A DNA stretch of 64,000 nt from Massilia litorea (lineage in GTDB: Bacteria > Pseudomonadota > Gammaproteobacteria > Burkholderiales > Burkholderiaceae_D): positions 1 through 64,000 of the forward strand of contig NZ_CP062942.1 of NCBI RefSeq assembly GCF_015101885.1, in the 5' to 3' direction. The notes under the pieces are model-generated. The model did not search any database, had not been told where the DNA came from, and saw only the letters and a list, made by a program, of their open reading frames with translations. A program made the position numbers and the translations under genes. This document shows, piece by piece, positions 37,327 through 46,271 of the stretch. The first letter of the stretch is position 1. The number at the start of each line of letters is the position of its first letter.

Positions 37327-37536
37327 ATGCCTCTGAAAGCGTGCGTCGAGTGTGGTTACCTCACCAGCTTCGTAACAAGCTGTCCTCAGTGCGGTCACCA
37401 GCCACATGTAGTTGTTGGCCTACGAACGGCCGGGATAGCCGCCGCCGCTCTAATTGCCTGCTTGGCAGTCCACTATTTCGCCAAGGCTGATGAGGCTCAG
37501 CCGGCGCCTGTCCTGGCCAATCTGCGCCAAGGGTAA
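37327..37536 (+). CDS. Small zinc-ribbon membrane protein, 69 aa
   Basis: The ATG at 37327 follows GGGGAAAAG. The product starts MPLKACVECGYLTSFVTSCPQCGHQP, a two-CxxC zinc ribbon. One hydrophobic segment follows (TAGIAAAALIACLAVHYF), then a short polar tail. Small proteins with this design often sit beside immunity or phage-related membrane genes, and here the relic at 36520 has a similar ribbon. Downstream DNA to 37773 contains a second short open frame (from 37630, EEDPDHFQIGSLTAEEL and so on), which may be a decayed continuation. Function unknown. Confidence 0.5.
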   Translation: MPLKACVECGYLTSFVTSCPQCGHQPHVVVGLRTAGIAAAALIACLAVHYFAKADEAQPAPVLANLRQG

Positions 37537-37884
37537 GATGCTCGACCTCTAGAAAGCGATAGCAGAAAAAGACAGTGGTTTGTGGGTAGGGCTGCCGATC
37601 GCCACAGGACAATCAGTGTCGCGCGATGAATGGCTGGCCTAATGGAAGAAGACCCGGACCATTTTCAGATCGGCAGTCTTACAGCCGAGGAGTTGACCGG
37701 GTACTCGATGGATCACGAGGACCTGATTGAGTGGGCCGTGTTCGTCATATGGTCAGACGAGAAGGTGCATTAGGTTCGCAAATCTCCAGTAGATGACAGT
37801 CCTCCTAAATAACTGCAACTTGCTCTGATGGAACATTTTTACACCTAATCAGCCCAATCACTAGGCGGATGAGGGCCGGCATGA

Positions 37885-37915
37885 AAATAAAGTGCGCCGG
37901 CGGCGCACTTTATTT
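37885..37915. terminator. Intrinsic terminator of the secreted-protein gene
   Basis: AAATAAAGTGCGCC at 37885-37898 pairs perfectly with GGCGCACTTTATTT at 37902-37915, a 14-base stem with a three-base loop and A/T-rich outer ends. It lies just past the stop of the minus-strand gene at 37931 and can end transcription from either side. Confidence 0.85.
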
Positions 37916-37930
37916 CCTGATCGCCCAGCC

Positions 37931-38800
37931 TTATTCACAGTGTTTCGGGCCGCTAGGATAACTGCCTTCGTTATATTTTGCCAACGTGGCGGCCCAGTCC
38001 TTTTGTACCCCGCAGCTTCCTTTAGTACTGCAGGCGACTGGACTAGTAACAGTCAGCCACGCTGCCGCGGCCGAGATGGTGGATGTCACTCCTTGTGGCG
38101 CAGATGCGTTATTCGCGACATTTAATACTGCGGCGATATATTGTTGTGCCAGCTGATAATACCCAGGTGCGCTTTTTACCGGGCTATCCATGATTCCCTG
38201 CCAGGTTAGTCCGCTCAAATAGAACATTGCGCTGCGATCGTACGGAGAAGGCCAGACGACGTTCGGCTTGCTCCCCCAGTACCCCTGCGTGTAGCTGCAG
38301 CCACCTGCGTCGACGGAGTCGCAAGGCTTCACGTCGCCCAAAAAGGTTGCTTTCGGTTCCGGGCCCTTGGGAATACCGAGCGAACCGGAATGGTTCATGA
38401 TTGTGATGGAGGCTACATTCCGGATGGTGCCCGGAAGAGGCAGGTTGTCGACCGAATACGGGATGACGGTCGCGGTGCCATCAGTGGTCGCGGCAGGGAT
38501 GAAGCTTGGAACGGTTAGATTGACATATGGACCGCCGACCCAGTCGGTTCCGGTCTTGTATTGGATCTGGTCTTTGATGGACAGGCCTTCCGTATTCACG
38601 GCGCCCTCATTCCAGAGCGTGATCAGGCCGTAATAACGCCAATCGCCATTACCGACCGCGCAGATATCGATCGTTTTGTAGCCGGCCAAAGTCGTACCGT
38701 TTTTCCCTTGGGCAAGGGCAGTGTCGTATGTTACGAGACAGGATGCCACCAGTAGCGTGGCCTGGAAAAGACGCGAGAGTTTCCGTGTATCTTTCATCAT
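37931..38800 (-). CDS. Secreted protein with TQGYW motif, function unknown
   Basis: A 289-residue protein with a clear signal peptide (KLSRLFQATLLVASCLVTYDTALA before QGKNG) and a GGGGAA site upstream of two adjacent ATGs. The middle looks like a beta-rich domain with conserved WNEG, PYVNLTVPSFIPA and PYSVDNLPLPGTIRNVAS. The C-terminal third begins CSYTQGYWGSKPNVVWPSP, matching the TQGYWK-type element seen in various secreted bacterial proteins. Six or more cysteines suggest disulfides. It has its own terminator and is monocistronic. Predicted periplasmic or extracellular; no enzymatic residues were recognised. Confidence 0.8.
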   Translation of the reverse strand: MMKDTRKLSRLFQATLLVASCLVTYDTALAQGKNGTTLAGYKTIDICAVGNGDWRYYGLITLWNEGAVNTEGLSIKDQIQYKTGTDWVGGPYVNLTVPSFIPAATTDGTATVIPYSVDNLPLPGTIRNVASITIMNHSGSLGIPKGPEPKATFLGDVKPCDSVDAGGCSYTQGYWGSKPNVVWPSPYDRSAMFYLSGLTWQGIMDSPVKSAPGYYQLAQQYIAAVLNVANNASAPQGVTSTISAAAAWLTVTSPVACSTKGSCGVQKDWAATLAKYNEGSYPSGPKHCE

Positions 38801-39797
38801 TATTCCCCTATATTTTGCAGACGGGCTCGAGAGTGAGCCTTATTGAGTCTAATGTAAATACAAGTGAAAATCATGAATTATGCATACTATTAAAATAATG
38901 TAAATAGCTTGTGGCTATTTAGCGGTTATTCATCTGGGAAAATAAGTTAAATTCATGCTTAATGCGATTGACATATTTAGACTGAAGATACAGATGTTAT
39001 GTCCAAGAAAGCGTTCAGGACGCGTGACCATCTGCTCAATCGCCTATCTAGCTGCGTTGGAAACCAAGATCAACGGCATAGTAGGCATGAGCGCGATCGG
39101 CCTGTTCGCACAACCTCAAGGAAAGCGTTTCAAGCGCCGAGTTAGTACACAGCCTAGTTCACAAACCGCCGCCTTGATGACATCTTCCTATAGAGCAAGA
39201 ATCGAGTTGCAAGGTGGGTTGGTACGCGGGAGTGGGCCGCACGCAGGTACTCATGGTTTTCTAAGCTCCGGACGGCACCCTTGGGAACTTTCACTCCAGG
39301 GTTTTCCTCTCCAAAGAGTCAATGTGCTCCATCCCTCTCACGACCAGGCATATTGGAATGTATGTTGTTGGTCACTGTAGAAGAAATACGCAAGGCAACG
39401 CACGTTGCAAGGTTCATCCATGCTCCCCTTTCCTCCACCGTCCAGGTCTCTCCCCATATCTGACCTTGTACTGCGCCGATTGGAACGACTCACCGCTGTC
39501 GTGCAACGACGAATAGTGATTTCATGTAAATTAAGATGAGGTAGAGTTACAAGGAGCAACAGACTTAAAACCACAACGCGCGCCGATGTTCGACGATCGG
39601 CTGAGTCACTTCGCCAGTAAGCAATTCGCCGTTGACCTGATGGCAATGCGTGTCTTGCTCTCAGCCATGCTCGGCTTTGATGACGGCTTTTGGTGAGCGA
39701 CGGCGTCTTCTCATCGCCATGCCGGCCCTGCCGCTTCGTAACAGGGAAGCCTGCGGGCAGGGCCGCACCGTAGGCCAGGCAATATTGAGGCAGAAAC
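38801..39797. other. Intergenic, holds promoter and leader of the 39.8 kb operon
   Basis: About 1 kb. The first 150 bases are A/T-rich and probably contain the promoter of the secreted-protein gene. The frame 38955-39380 (plus) has no ribosome-binding site and no domain. Base composition becomes GC-rich from about 39570 onward, marking the edge of the next operon, with a strong hairpin at 39724-39764. Confidence 0.45.
39724..39764 (+). promoter_or_regulatory. Structured leader hairpin upstream of aminotransferase operon
   Basis: GGCCCTGCC (39724-39732) pairs with GGCAGGGCC (39756-39764). Inside, GCTTC (39733-39737) pairs with GAAGC (39746-39750), leaving a five-base bulge and an eight-base loop. 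No T run follows, so it is not a simple terminator. It ends 33 bases before the start codon at 39798 and, if transcribed, would be a stable 5' leader structure. Confidence 0.5.
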
Positions 39798-41027
39798 ATG
39801 ACTGAAGGACGCTTTCCCTCTTCACAGGCGTGGCTCAGGCGCGCCCAGTGCGTCATTCCCGGTGCGCACCACCTGTCGGGGCGGGTGCTCACGACGCCCG
39901 AGCGCTCGCCGATGTATATCGAACGCGGCTTTGGTTGCCGGATCACGGATGTCGACGGGCACGAGTACATCGACTATCTGATGGCCTTCGGTGCGTTTCT
40001 GCTCGGCTACGCGGACCCTGAAGTGGACGCGGCGGCGCGCGAGGAGCTCGAGCGCGGCTCGCTGTTGTCGATGAATCGTCCGCAGCACGTGCTGTTCGCT
40101 GAAGCGCTGGTCGCGCAGTTTGACGCGGCCGACATGGCCGTGGTACTCAAGACAGGGAGCGAAGCGACGACTGCCGCCCTGCGCATCGCCCGCCGCGCAA
40201 CGGGGCGCCGCCGTGTCGCACGGGCGGGTTATCACGGCTGGCACGACTGGTGTCTGCCACTCGAGAATTCAGTTCCCGCCGGGCTCGACGCACAGGTGCT
40301 GGAGTTCAACGCCAACGATCCGCATTCGCTCGAGGCCCTGTTCAGCGTCTTTCCTGGCGAAATCTCCGGCGTCATCCTGGCGCCGGAGATGGTATTGCCG
40401 CCGACGCGGGAACGGTTTCAGGCCCTGCAAGACCTGACGCATCGCCACGGCGCGCTGTTCATTCTCGATGAAGTGAAGACAGCATTTCGTACCGCCCCCG
40501 GGTCGGTGCAGGCCCGTTTCGAACTCAAGCCCGATCTGACCACGGTGAGCAAGGGCCTGAGCAACGGCTGGCCGATCGCGGCGGTGGTGGGGCGGCGCGA
40601 TGTCATGAACAGCGCCGCCGGAATGCATCTGTCGGGCACCTTCCACGGCGATACTGCGGCCATGGCCGCCGCCCTGACAACCTTGCGTATCGTTCGGGAA
40701 CGCGACGTTGCCGGCCATGTATGGGCGCTGGGCCAGCGGCTGATCGACGGCCTGAACACCATTGTGCGCGAGTTCGATGTGCCCGCGCTGAGCTACGGCG
40801 AGCCTTTCCCGCCGATGCCCTTCCTACGCTTTGATCATCCGGACTCCCAAGTTAACGATGCAATGCGGACAGTGTTCTACGAGGCGATGCTCGAGCGCGG
40901 CGTCCTGCTGCATCCCCGTCACATGTGGTTCATCAGCCATGCGCATCAGCGGGATGACATCGATACGACGCTGGAGCATGCGCGAAGCGCGATGCGGATC
41001 GCCAGCCAGCATTGCCGGGCGACCTGA
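39798..41027 (+). CDS. Class III PLP aminotransferase (glutamate-1-semialdehyde aminomutase-like)
   Basis: A 409-residue protein with GAGG about nine bases before the ATG. The class III aminotransferase fold is clear: VIPGAHHLSGRVLTTPERSP, the GSEATTAALRIARRATGR phosphate-binding region, ARAGYHGWHDW, LFILDEVKTAFR with the cofactor aspartate, and the Schiff-base Lys252 in TVSKGLSNGWPIAA. It is closest in look to glutamate-1-semialdehyde aminomutases. However, its neighbours are a methyltransferase and an ATP-grasp enzyme rather than haem genes, so it more likely transaminates a special metabolite precursor. It heads a tight three-gene operon with GC-rich codon use unlike the flanks. Confidence 0.9.
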   Translation: MTEGRFPSSQAWLRRAQCVIPGAHHLSGRVLTTPERSPMYIERGFGCRITDVDGHEYIDYLMAFGAFLLGYADPEVDAAAREELERGSLLSMNRPQHVLFAEALVAQFDAADMAVVLKTGSEATTAALRIARRATGRRRVARAGYHGWHDWCLPLENSVPAGLDAQVLEFNANDPHSLEALFSVFPGEISGVILAPEMVLPPTRERFQALQDLTHRHGALFILDEVKTAFRTAPGSVQARFELKPDLTTVSKGLSNGWPIAAVVGRRDVMNSAAGMHLSGTFHGDTAAMAAALTTLRIVRERDVAGHVWALGQRLIDGLNTIVREFDVPALSYGEPFPPMPFLRFDHPDSQVNDAMRTVFYEAMLERGVLLHPRHMWFISHAHQRDDIDTTLEHARSAMRIASQHCRAT

Positions 41028-41037
41028 ACGGGCTGCG

Positions 41038-41919
41038 ATGGACCATCGAGCCGCCAGCATCCAGCAAATTGTCGACCGCTATCTGCGCGCCGAGGCTTCG
41101 GTGTCCATGATCGTGATGGAACTCGTGCAGCACACGGAGGATACGTCGGCACTGGCCCGCATCCTGCCCACGCTCACCGGCGACCCGGCGAAGCTTCGCG
41201 CGCTGGCGCAGCACCTCGCCGACAATGCGGCGGGCTGCAGGACCATCGTCAGCATGATCCGCCAGCGCCTCGATTCTCCGGAACCTGCCAGCGACACGGA
41301 AGAGGGCATCGAGCGATGCCGACGGCTGTTCGATGCGTCTGTGGCGCAGAGCGAGGAGTCGAGTGTGGCGCTTTACTCACTGGGAAACCCCGAGTTGCTG
41401 GCTGCGGCGACGGACGAGGTCATTGGCGTGATGGACGACTGGGGTGTCTTGAAGCCAGATCGGGATGCCATCGAGATCGGCTGCGGCATCGGGCGCTTGA
41501 TGGCGCCCCTGTCCTCGCGCCTGCGGTCCGTGAGCGGCACCGATGTCTCCCCTGGCATGATCGCGGCGGCCACGCGCCGGCTCGCCGCTTGTTCGAATAC
41601 GTCTGTCCTGCTGACTGACGGCAAAGACCTGTCGGCGTGGGAGGCGGCTTCTGTCGATCTCGTCTACAGTGTCGATACCTTCCCTTACGTCGTGCTTTCC
41701 GGGCGGGCCTTGGTCGAGCGCCATTTTGAAGAGGTGCGGCGCGTGTTGCGCCCCGGGGGCGATTTTGTCCTGTTCAATTATGCTTACGGTCGCTCACGCG
41801 AGGAGGTCAATGGCGAGGTGCTCGGCTTGGCGCAGCAGGCGCAATTGCAGGTCATCCGTGCCGATGTATCGCCATTTCACATCTGGAATGGCGTCGGCTG
41901 GCAGCTGAGGAAAGCCTAG
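41038..41919 (+). CDS. SAM-dependent class I methyltransferase with N-terminal extension
   Basis: The ATG at 41038 begins ten bases after the aminotransferase stop; the open frame to 40831 overlaps that gene and is rejected. The 293-residue product has an N-terminal helical part of about 130 residues (MDHRAASIQQIVDRYLRAEA and on). A Rossmann methyltransferase domain follows, with motif I DAIEIGCGIGRLMAPL, then GTDVSPGMIAAATRRL, the acidic LLTDGKDLSAW, LVYSVDTFPYVV and VRRVLRPGGDFVLFNY. The substrate is not evident; a small molecule handled by its operon neighbours is likely. One base separates its stop from the next start. Confidence 0.87.
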   Translation: MDHRAASIQQIVDRYLRAEASVSMIVMELVQHTEDTSALARILPTLTGDPAKLRALAQHLADNAAGCRTIVSMIRQRLDSPEPASDTEEGIERCRRLFDASVAQSEESSVALYSLGNPELLAAATDEVIGVMDDWGVLKPDRDAIEIGCGIGRLMAPLSSRLRSVSGTDVSPGMIAAATRRLAACSNTSVLLTDGKDLSAWEAASVDLVYSVDTFPYVVLSGRALVERHFEEVRRVLRPGGDFVLFNYAYGRSREEVNGEVLGLAQQAQLQVIRADVSPFHIWNGVGWQLRKA

Positions 41920-41920
41920 C

Positions 41921-43099
41921 GTGAGAATTCTTTACCTGTCGCCAGGTTTTCCGCCGAATTCGCATCTGTTCTGCGTCGCTGCGCGCGCGCGCGGCGCGAA
42001 CGTCCTTGCCGTAGGCGATATCCCAGAGCAAGATCTGCCGCCGGAAGCGCGCCAGGCATTCGAAGCGTACGTGTTTGAACCGCGTATGGGAGAGTACGAA
42101 CGCTTGCTCGGCGTCGTGCAGTCCCTGGTCGCGCTGTACGGTCCCATCGACTTTGTTGAATCGAACGGCGAGCACTGGCTCGAAGTGGAGGGCCGCCTGC
42201 GCGACGACCTCTGCATCGAAGGCCTCTCGGCGCAAGACGTCAGGCGCCTGCGCAGCAAGCTGGCCATGGCGCAGGTTTTTGAGACAGCGGGCGTGCCCCA
42301 CCCGCCTGGCATCCGCTGCGTGTCTCCCGAGGTCGTCAGAGACTTTGCTGCAACGCATGGCCTGCCGCTCGTATTCAAGCCCGATAGCGGCTCCGGCGCA
42401 ACGTCCACCTTTCGCGTATCGACACCGGCCGAACTCGACGCCGCGCTGCTTCTGCCGCTCGATAATCACATCGTCCAGCCCTTTGTCGAAGGCGTCATCG
42501 TCACCTTTGATGGCCTGGTCAACCGCGAAGGCGGCGTGGTCTTCTGCACCTCGCATGTCTACGATAGCGGCATCATGGAAGTGAGAACCGGCACACTCGA
42601 TGGCTATTATTATTCGATGCGCAGTATTCCCCCGGCGCTCGAGGACGTCGGTCGGCGTGCGTTGGCGGGGTTCGGCCTGCGCCGGCGCTTCTTCCACCTT
42701 GAATTCTTCTGGCGTCCCGACGGGTCCTACCTCGCGCTGGAGATGAACGTGCGCCCGCCAGGCGGCTACACCACCGACATGATGAACCACGCCTGCGACT
42801 TCGACGTATACGCATTATGGGCCGCGGTCATGATGGGAGATTTGCTGGAAGACTATCGGTACGAACGCAAATTTCACACGGCCCACGCAGGACGGCGCCA
42901 CGAACGCGTCTATGCGTTGTCACCTGAGACGCTGAGGGAACAGCTTGGGGACACCCTGGTTCTCGTTCAATCCGTTCCTGACGCGTTCGCATCGACAATG
43001 GGCAACACGATGTACATGCTGCGGCACTGGCAACTGGCGCAGCTGCTTGACGCTATCAAATTAGTGCAACTGCCGGCGGCTCGAATGCAAACTGGCTAG
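41921..43099 (+). CDS. ATP-grasp ligase
   Basis: A 392-residue protein starting with GTG at 41921, one base after the methyltransferase stop. After an N-terminal Rossmann-like part (MRILYLSPGFPPNSHLF), the ATP-grasp core shows LPLVFKPDSGSGATSTFRV (ATP-contacting lysine and glycine-rich loop), NHIVQPFVEGVIVTFDGLV and FFHLEFFWRPDG. Then YLALEMNVRPPGGYTTD supplies the Mg-binding Glu and Asn. It would join a carboxylate to an amine through an acyl phosphate. With an aminotransferase and a methyltransferase in one transcript, a route to an amino-acid amide or similar small product is plausible. The product is unknown. Confidence 0.88.
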   Translation: MRILYLSPGFPPNSHLFCVAARARGANVLAVGDIPEQDLPPEARQAFEAYVFEPRMGEYERLLGVVQSLVALYGPIDFVESNGEHWLEVEGRLRDDLCIEGLSAQDVRRLRSKLAMAQVFETAGVPHPPGIRCVSPEVVRDFAATHGLPLVFKPDSGSGATSTFRVSTPAELDAALLLPLDNHIVQPFVEGVIVTFDGLVNREGGVVFCTSHVYDSGIMEVRTGTLDGYYYSMRSIPPALEDVGRRALAGFGLRRRFFHLEFFWRPDGSYLALEMNVRPPGGYTTDMMNHACDFDVYALWAAVMMGDLLEDYRYERKFHTAHAGRRHERVYALSPETLREQLGDTLVLVQSVPDAFASTMGNTMYMLRHWQLAQLLDAIKLVQLPAARMQTG

Positions 43100-43195
43100 G
43101 GTAACCAGGCGTCGAAACGCCTGCGCCAGTGAAGCTCGTTGACGCTCGTTGACGCCGCGGACGAGAAAAGGGCTACACGATAAAGTTCTACGCCG

Positions 43196-43501
43196 CTATC
43201 GTAGTTTGCCCAGTGCTGCAGCAGTGATCACGATGCCATTTTCGGTGATTGCCCCAATCCAGTTCGGTCCTTCCTCGTTGACGTATGTGCAAGTTAAATT
43301 GCCGATACCAAACTCTGCCAGGATACCGTCGGTGGTCCAGGCCCCTTTCTTCATTTCCGGGAGTGTGACGTCTGGGAACTCATGCTTGATGATAGTCTGC
43401 ACAACAACGCGTGCGGTCCACCGTCGAGCGCGAACATTTAAGGAGAGCTCGCGCGGCCGCGCAGGCACGCCTACCAAATAATTAAGTCGAAACACATCCA
43501 T
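43196..43501 (-). CDS. Hypothetical protein, 101 aa
   Basis: The ATG at 43501 is preceded by GGAGG with a four-base spacing, and the frame has no better alternative start. The product (MDVFRLNYLVGVPARPRE, later VVVQTIIKHEFPDVTLPE and GNLTCTYVNEEGPNWIGAIT) looks like a small alpha/beta soluble protein without signal peptide or membrane segment. No family recognised. It is convergent with the ATP-grasp operon and alone on its strand. The good ribosome-binding site supports a real gene. Confidence 0.55.
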   Translation of the reverse strand: MDVFRLNYLVGVPARPRELSLNVRARRWTARVVVQTIIKHEFPDVTLPEMKKGAWTTDGILAEFGIGNLTCTYVNEEGPNWIGAITENGIVITAAALGKLR

Positions 43502-43983
43502 AACGCCTCCGCTCGTCTACCAGCGGAATCATATTGACGGACGCACGCACAGTCTAATCACTGTGCATAAAGCGAGGCCACAAGTCGAGCGCCTTACATT
43601 CAATCCGTAATTCCTCCGGCTCTATCCGGACAGAACCTGTTGTGCAGGAACCAAGGTTTCTGGCGCGCGGACAGCCAGCGAGGGAGCACTCAAGGAACTA
43701 CAAGAAGGCCGGTACACACTATGCAGAACAAGCCCTTGCCGCCCATAGAGCATCCTCTACACTATTTTACCGTCCGATTGCGACCCGAAGTGGACCGTTC
43801 GGTACCGTCGAGAGCGACCGCGAATAAAATGTAAAATGCAACTCTCTAATCGAGAGGCGGATACGCTTGGTACCACCGACGGTGGACACGTAATCGAGTG
43901 CATGCAAACATCGATCACTGGGGGCACCTCGGCGTTTGTGAGTTGCTTTTACAAATTCGCAGCAACTGAGCCCCGCAAAGTAA
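43502..43983. other. Intergenic, no gene recognised
   Basis: About 480 bases between two minus-strand genes; open plus-strand frames here lack start signals and known domains. The promoter for the 43501 gene is expected here. Confidence 0.4.
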
Positions 43984-45147
43984 CTACACAGCAGGCTTCA
44001 TCGGAGCCGCAATAGCGCGGTTCTTTCCAGCCCGTTTTGCGGCATATAAGGCCATGTCCGCAGCGTCCAAGAGCGAGAGAAGGTCAGGGTTATTCATGTT
44101 GAGGCAGGCGGCGCCGATACTCACAGTATAAGGCGGCACACCTTTTGCATTGGTCTCGGCAATGCAAGTACATATGCGGTTAGCAATCGCGAGCGCTGCC
44201 TCGATGCCGGTTTGTGGCAGAAGGACTACGAATTCTTCTCCGCCATAGCGACCGATGACATCTTGCGCACGTAGCAGTTGTGTAGCCTGTGCCGAAAAAT
44301 TGGTAATCACTTTGTCGCCGATCAGATGACCGTAAGTGTCATTGATTGCCTTGAAGTTATCGAGGTCCGTTATCAGCAATGATAGGGGCGAACCATACCG
44401 TCGTGACACGGCGATTTCGCGCTCGACAGTTTCAAGGAAAGCGTCGCGTCGCAACGCACCCGACATGGGGTCATGCAGTGCCTGCAACTCAAGGCGGCCC
44501 TGCAATGCACGGTTGGCCATGAGCAGAAATCCTAAGCTCATCGCCACCAGCGAGAACGGAAACGCGAGAATGTACAGGTCGTGAATCGTAGACGTGTCAT
44601 TTTCCCGTATCAAAGTCTGTCCGGAGACAAGCGCCGAGACGCAGCGTGCCCCCATGACCAATGCAGTGGTTGCATACATGGAACATGTGAACCACTCGGG
44701 AAACCGTTTTAAATGGTATCTGGTGAGCGAGACGCTACATGCTCCAAAAAGTACAGTGAGCAAAGCGCTCACAATAATCACCCGAATGCCATAGTCGTCG
44801 ACAACAAAAGTCACCCATCCCAAGGCCACTGAAGCGCCACAAAGCAGCGCGAACAGCGGCCGTTCGCTGACCGTCAAGTTGCCGAACATGGCTAAGCTTC
44901 GATGCATTACGATGACACCAAACGGAATGAGTAAATTGGGAAAGTAGCTCGAGAACAGCACGGGCAATTTGCCGCGCGTTGTAAAGCCCAAAGCGGCAAT
45001 GACCATCAGCAGGCACGCCCATCCCCATTCAGATAAACCGGCGATGGTCTTTGGGAAACCGACACGTACGGAGAAGAAAAGAAAACCGCAAAGTAGGCCG
45101 AATGCGGCTGAAATGATGATGAAGGAATTATTGTCGATCCCTAGCAT
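43984..45147 (-). CDS. Membrane-bound diguanylate cyclase (GGDEF)
   Basis: A 387-residue protein with six to seven predicted membrane segments in the first 210 residues, followed by a complete GGDEF domain. The active site is GGEEF (residues 302-306) in VIGRYGGEEFVVLLPQTG, with LLITDLDNFKAINDTYGH supplying the metal-binding aspartate. An inhibitory RxxD site (RAQD, 293-296) lies exactly five residues before GGEEF, so product feedback is expected. It makes cyclic di-GMP at the inner membrane, a signal that commonly raises exopolysaccharide production. The N-terminal sensor was not matched to a named MASE class. No EAL domain is attached. Confidence 0.92.
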   Translation of the reverse strand: MLGIDNNSFIIISAAFGLLCGFLFFSVRVGFPKTIAGLSEWGWACLLMVIAALGFTTRGKLPVLFSSYFPNLLIPFGVIVMHRSLAMFGNLTVSERPLFALLCGASVALGWVTFVVDDYGIRVIIVSALLTVLFGACSVSLTRYHLKRFPEWFTCSMYATTALVMGARCVSALVSGQTLIRENDTSTIHDLYILAFPFSLVAMSLGFLLMANRALQGRLELQALHDPMSGALRRDAFLETVEREIAVSRRYGSPLSLLITDLDNFKAINDTYGHLIGDKVITNFSAQATQLLRAQDVIGRYGGEEFVVLLPQTGIEAALAIANRICTCIAETNAKGVPPYTVSIGAACLNMNNPDLLSLLDAADMALYAAKRAGKNRAIAAPMKPAV

Positions 45148-46271
45148 AGCTAGCAGGCCTTTCTGAACGAACCAATGACAGGATTTCTCTCAGCTGGATC
45201 GCCTTAAGTAAGTAGTGCCCCAAGTACCACAAACGAAGCCAGAAATTCTAATAGGAAACATAGTGTTCCCCTCTGAACTATCGCACAGCTTCTCGAGTGC
45301 GTCGTGGAAGCAATCAAGCTTCCTGGTAATGCTAATTGACGGCCAGAGCAAAGCCGGGCGACTATGTCATTAAGCGCTAGTATATGCAGACCTGCAGTTC
45401 CGTGTGTAAATCCGCGAGAGTTCGTCTTTTCAAACGTACCGTTGATGAAGATCAAGCCCTACTGAAGACAAGCGTGTAGCTTCTAACATGAGTCTGGCAG
45501 CCGCTAAGCTGACGTCATGTGCGTGCGAATAGACAGAAACACGAGCGGTGTCGAATTTCGAGTATGGGCGGGAGAAAGTGCTAGAGCGAAAAAGGAGCCA
45601 GCAAGAACTCCTAATCGCCTCGCATTGTCTAATCACAACAGCGTGTTGAACTACCTTCAAGTAGCAGGGACATCGCGGTCTCATATGGAGAACATGTACG
45701 GCCAGCGGCGGCAATGACACTCTTCAATTCATCAATTTTTCTTCGTGATCGCAACTGGAAAAGAAAATCCCGTTATCCCAAGGTTCTTCAAGATTTGCTC
45801 TGCTGTATGGATGTTCCAAACGCCGTTTGGGACAACTATGCTAGGAAACCCATGTCGAAAAATATTTTCGTTATTTACATTGACGAAATGCTAATTGAAG
45901 GATGATCAAACGCGGTGCGACGCTTCTCTACAAGAATTTATATAATGTAAATAAAGCGAAGCCGGAGCATGTAAGTTGCGGTACGGTAGATTAACAATTA
46001 TCTTCATAATGAAGAATCGAAATGTGGTGAATTCGTTCTCATTAACGCGGGACAAAGACGCCTGTCGTGTTGTCTCTACACTGCGTCGATCATTCAAGAT
46101 TTATCATTGATCGCCTGAGCTCAGTCCCCGATAATTTGCACTTTTCGAAAACGACGCCGTTTTAACGTCCTTAGGGCCTAATTTTATGTTGAGCGTGACT
46201 GATTTCGGTTATTCCACCTGTTACCAACTAGTGTACTGAGATAAGTTTTATTAAAAGAATATATTTAATAA
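45148..46271. other. Intergenic, no gene recognised
   Basis: About 1.1 kb upstream of the cyclase gene. Several frames of 60 to 96 codons occur on both strands, but none has a ribosome-binding site or recognisable domain. A 63-codon frame at 45714-45905 (plus) is the least unlikely. A/T content rises towards 46270, consistent with a promoter for the DUF695 gene. Confidence 0.4.

Noticed and set aside
38955..39380. 141-codon plus-strand frame as a gene
   Set aside because: No start signal and no domain; it crosses a region of changing base composition typical of non-coding junctions.
39735..39755. AACAGGGAAGCC resembling the core of a cobalamin riboswitch
   Set aside because: The rest of the consensus (the GGTG element and the CCCGC-ACTG box about 40 bases later) is missing and only about 50 bases remain before the start codon.
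41852..42790. 312-codon minus-strand frame opposite the ATP-grasp gene
   Set aside because: It is a shadow of the methyltransferase/ATP-grasp coding strand, with Gln/Ala-rich composition and no known domain.
45714..45905. 63-codon plus-strand frame as a small gene
   Set aside because: No ribosome-binding site or recognisable features; kept only as a remark in the intergenic entry.
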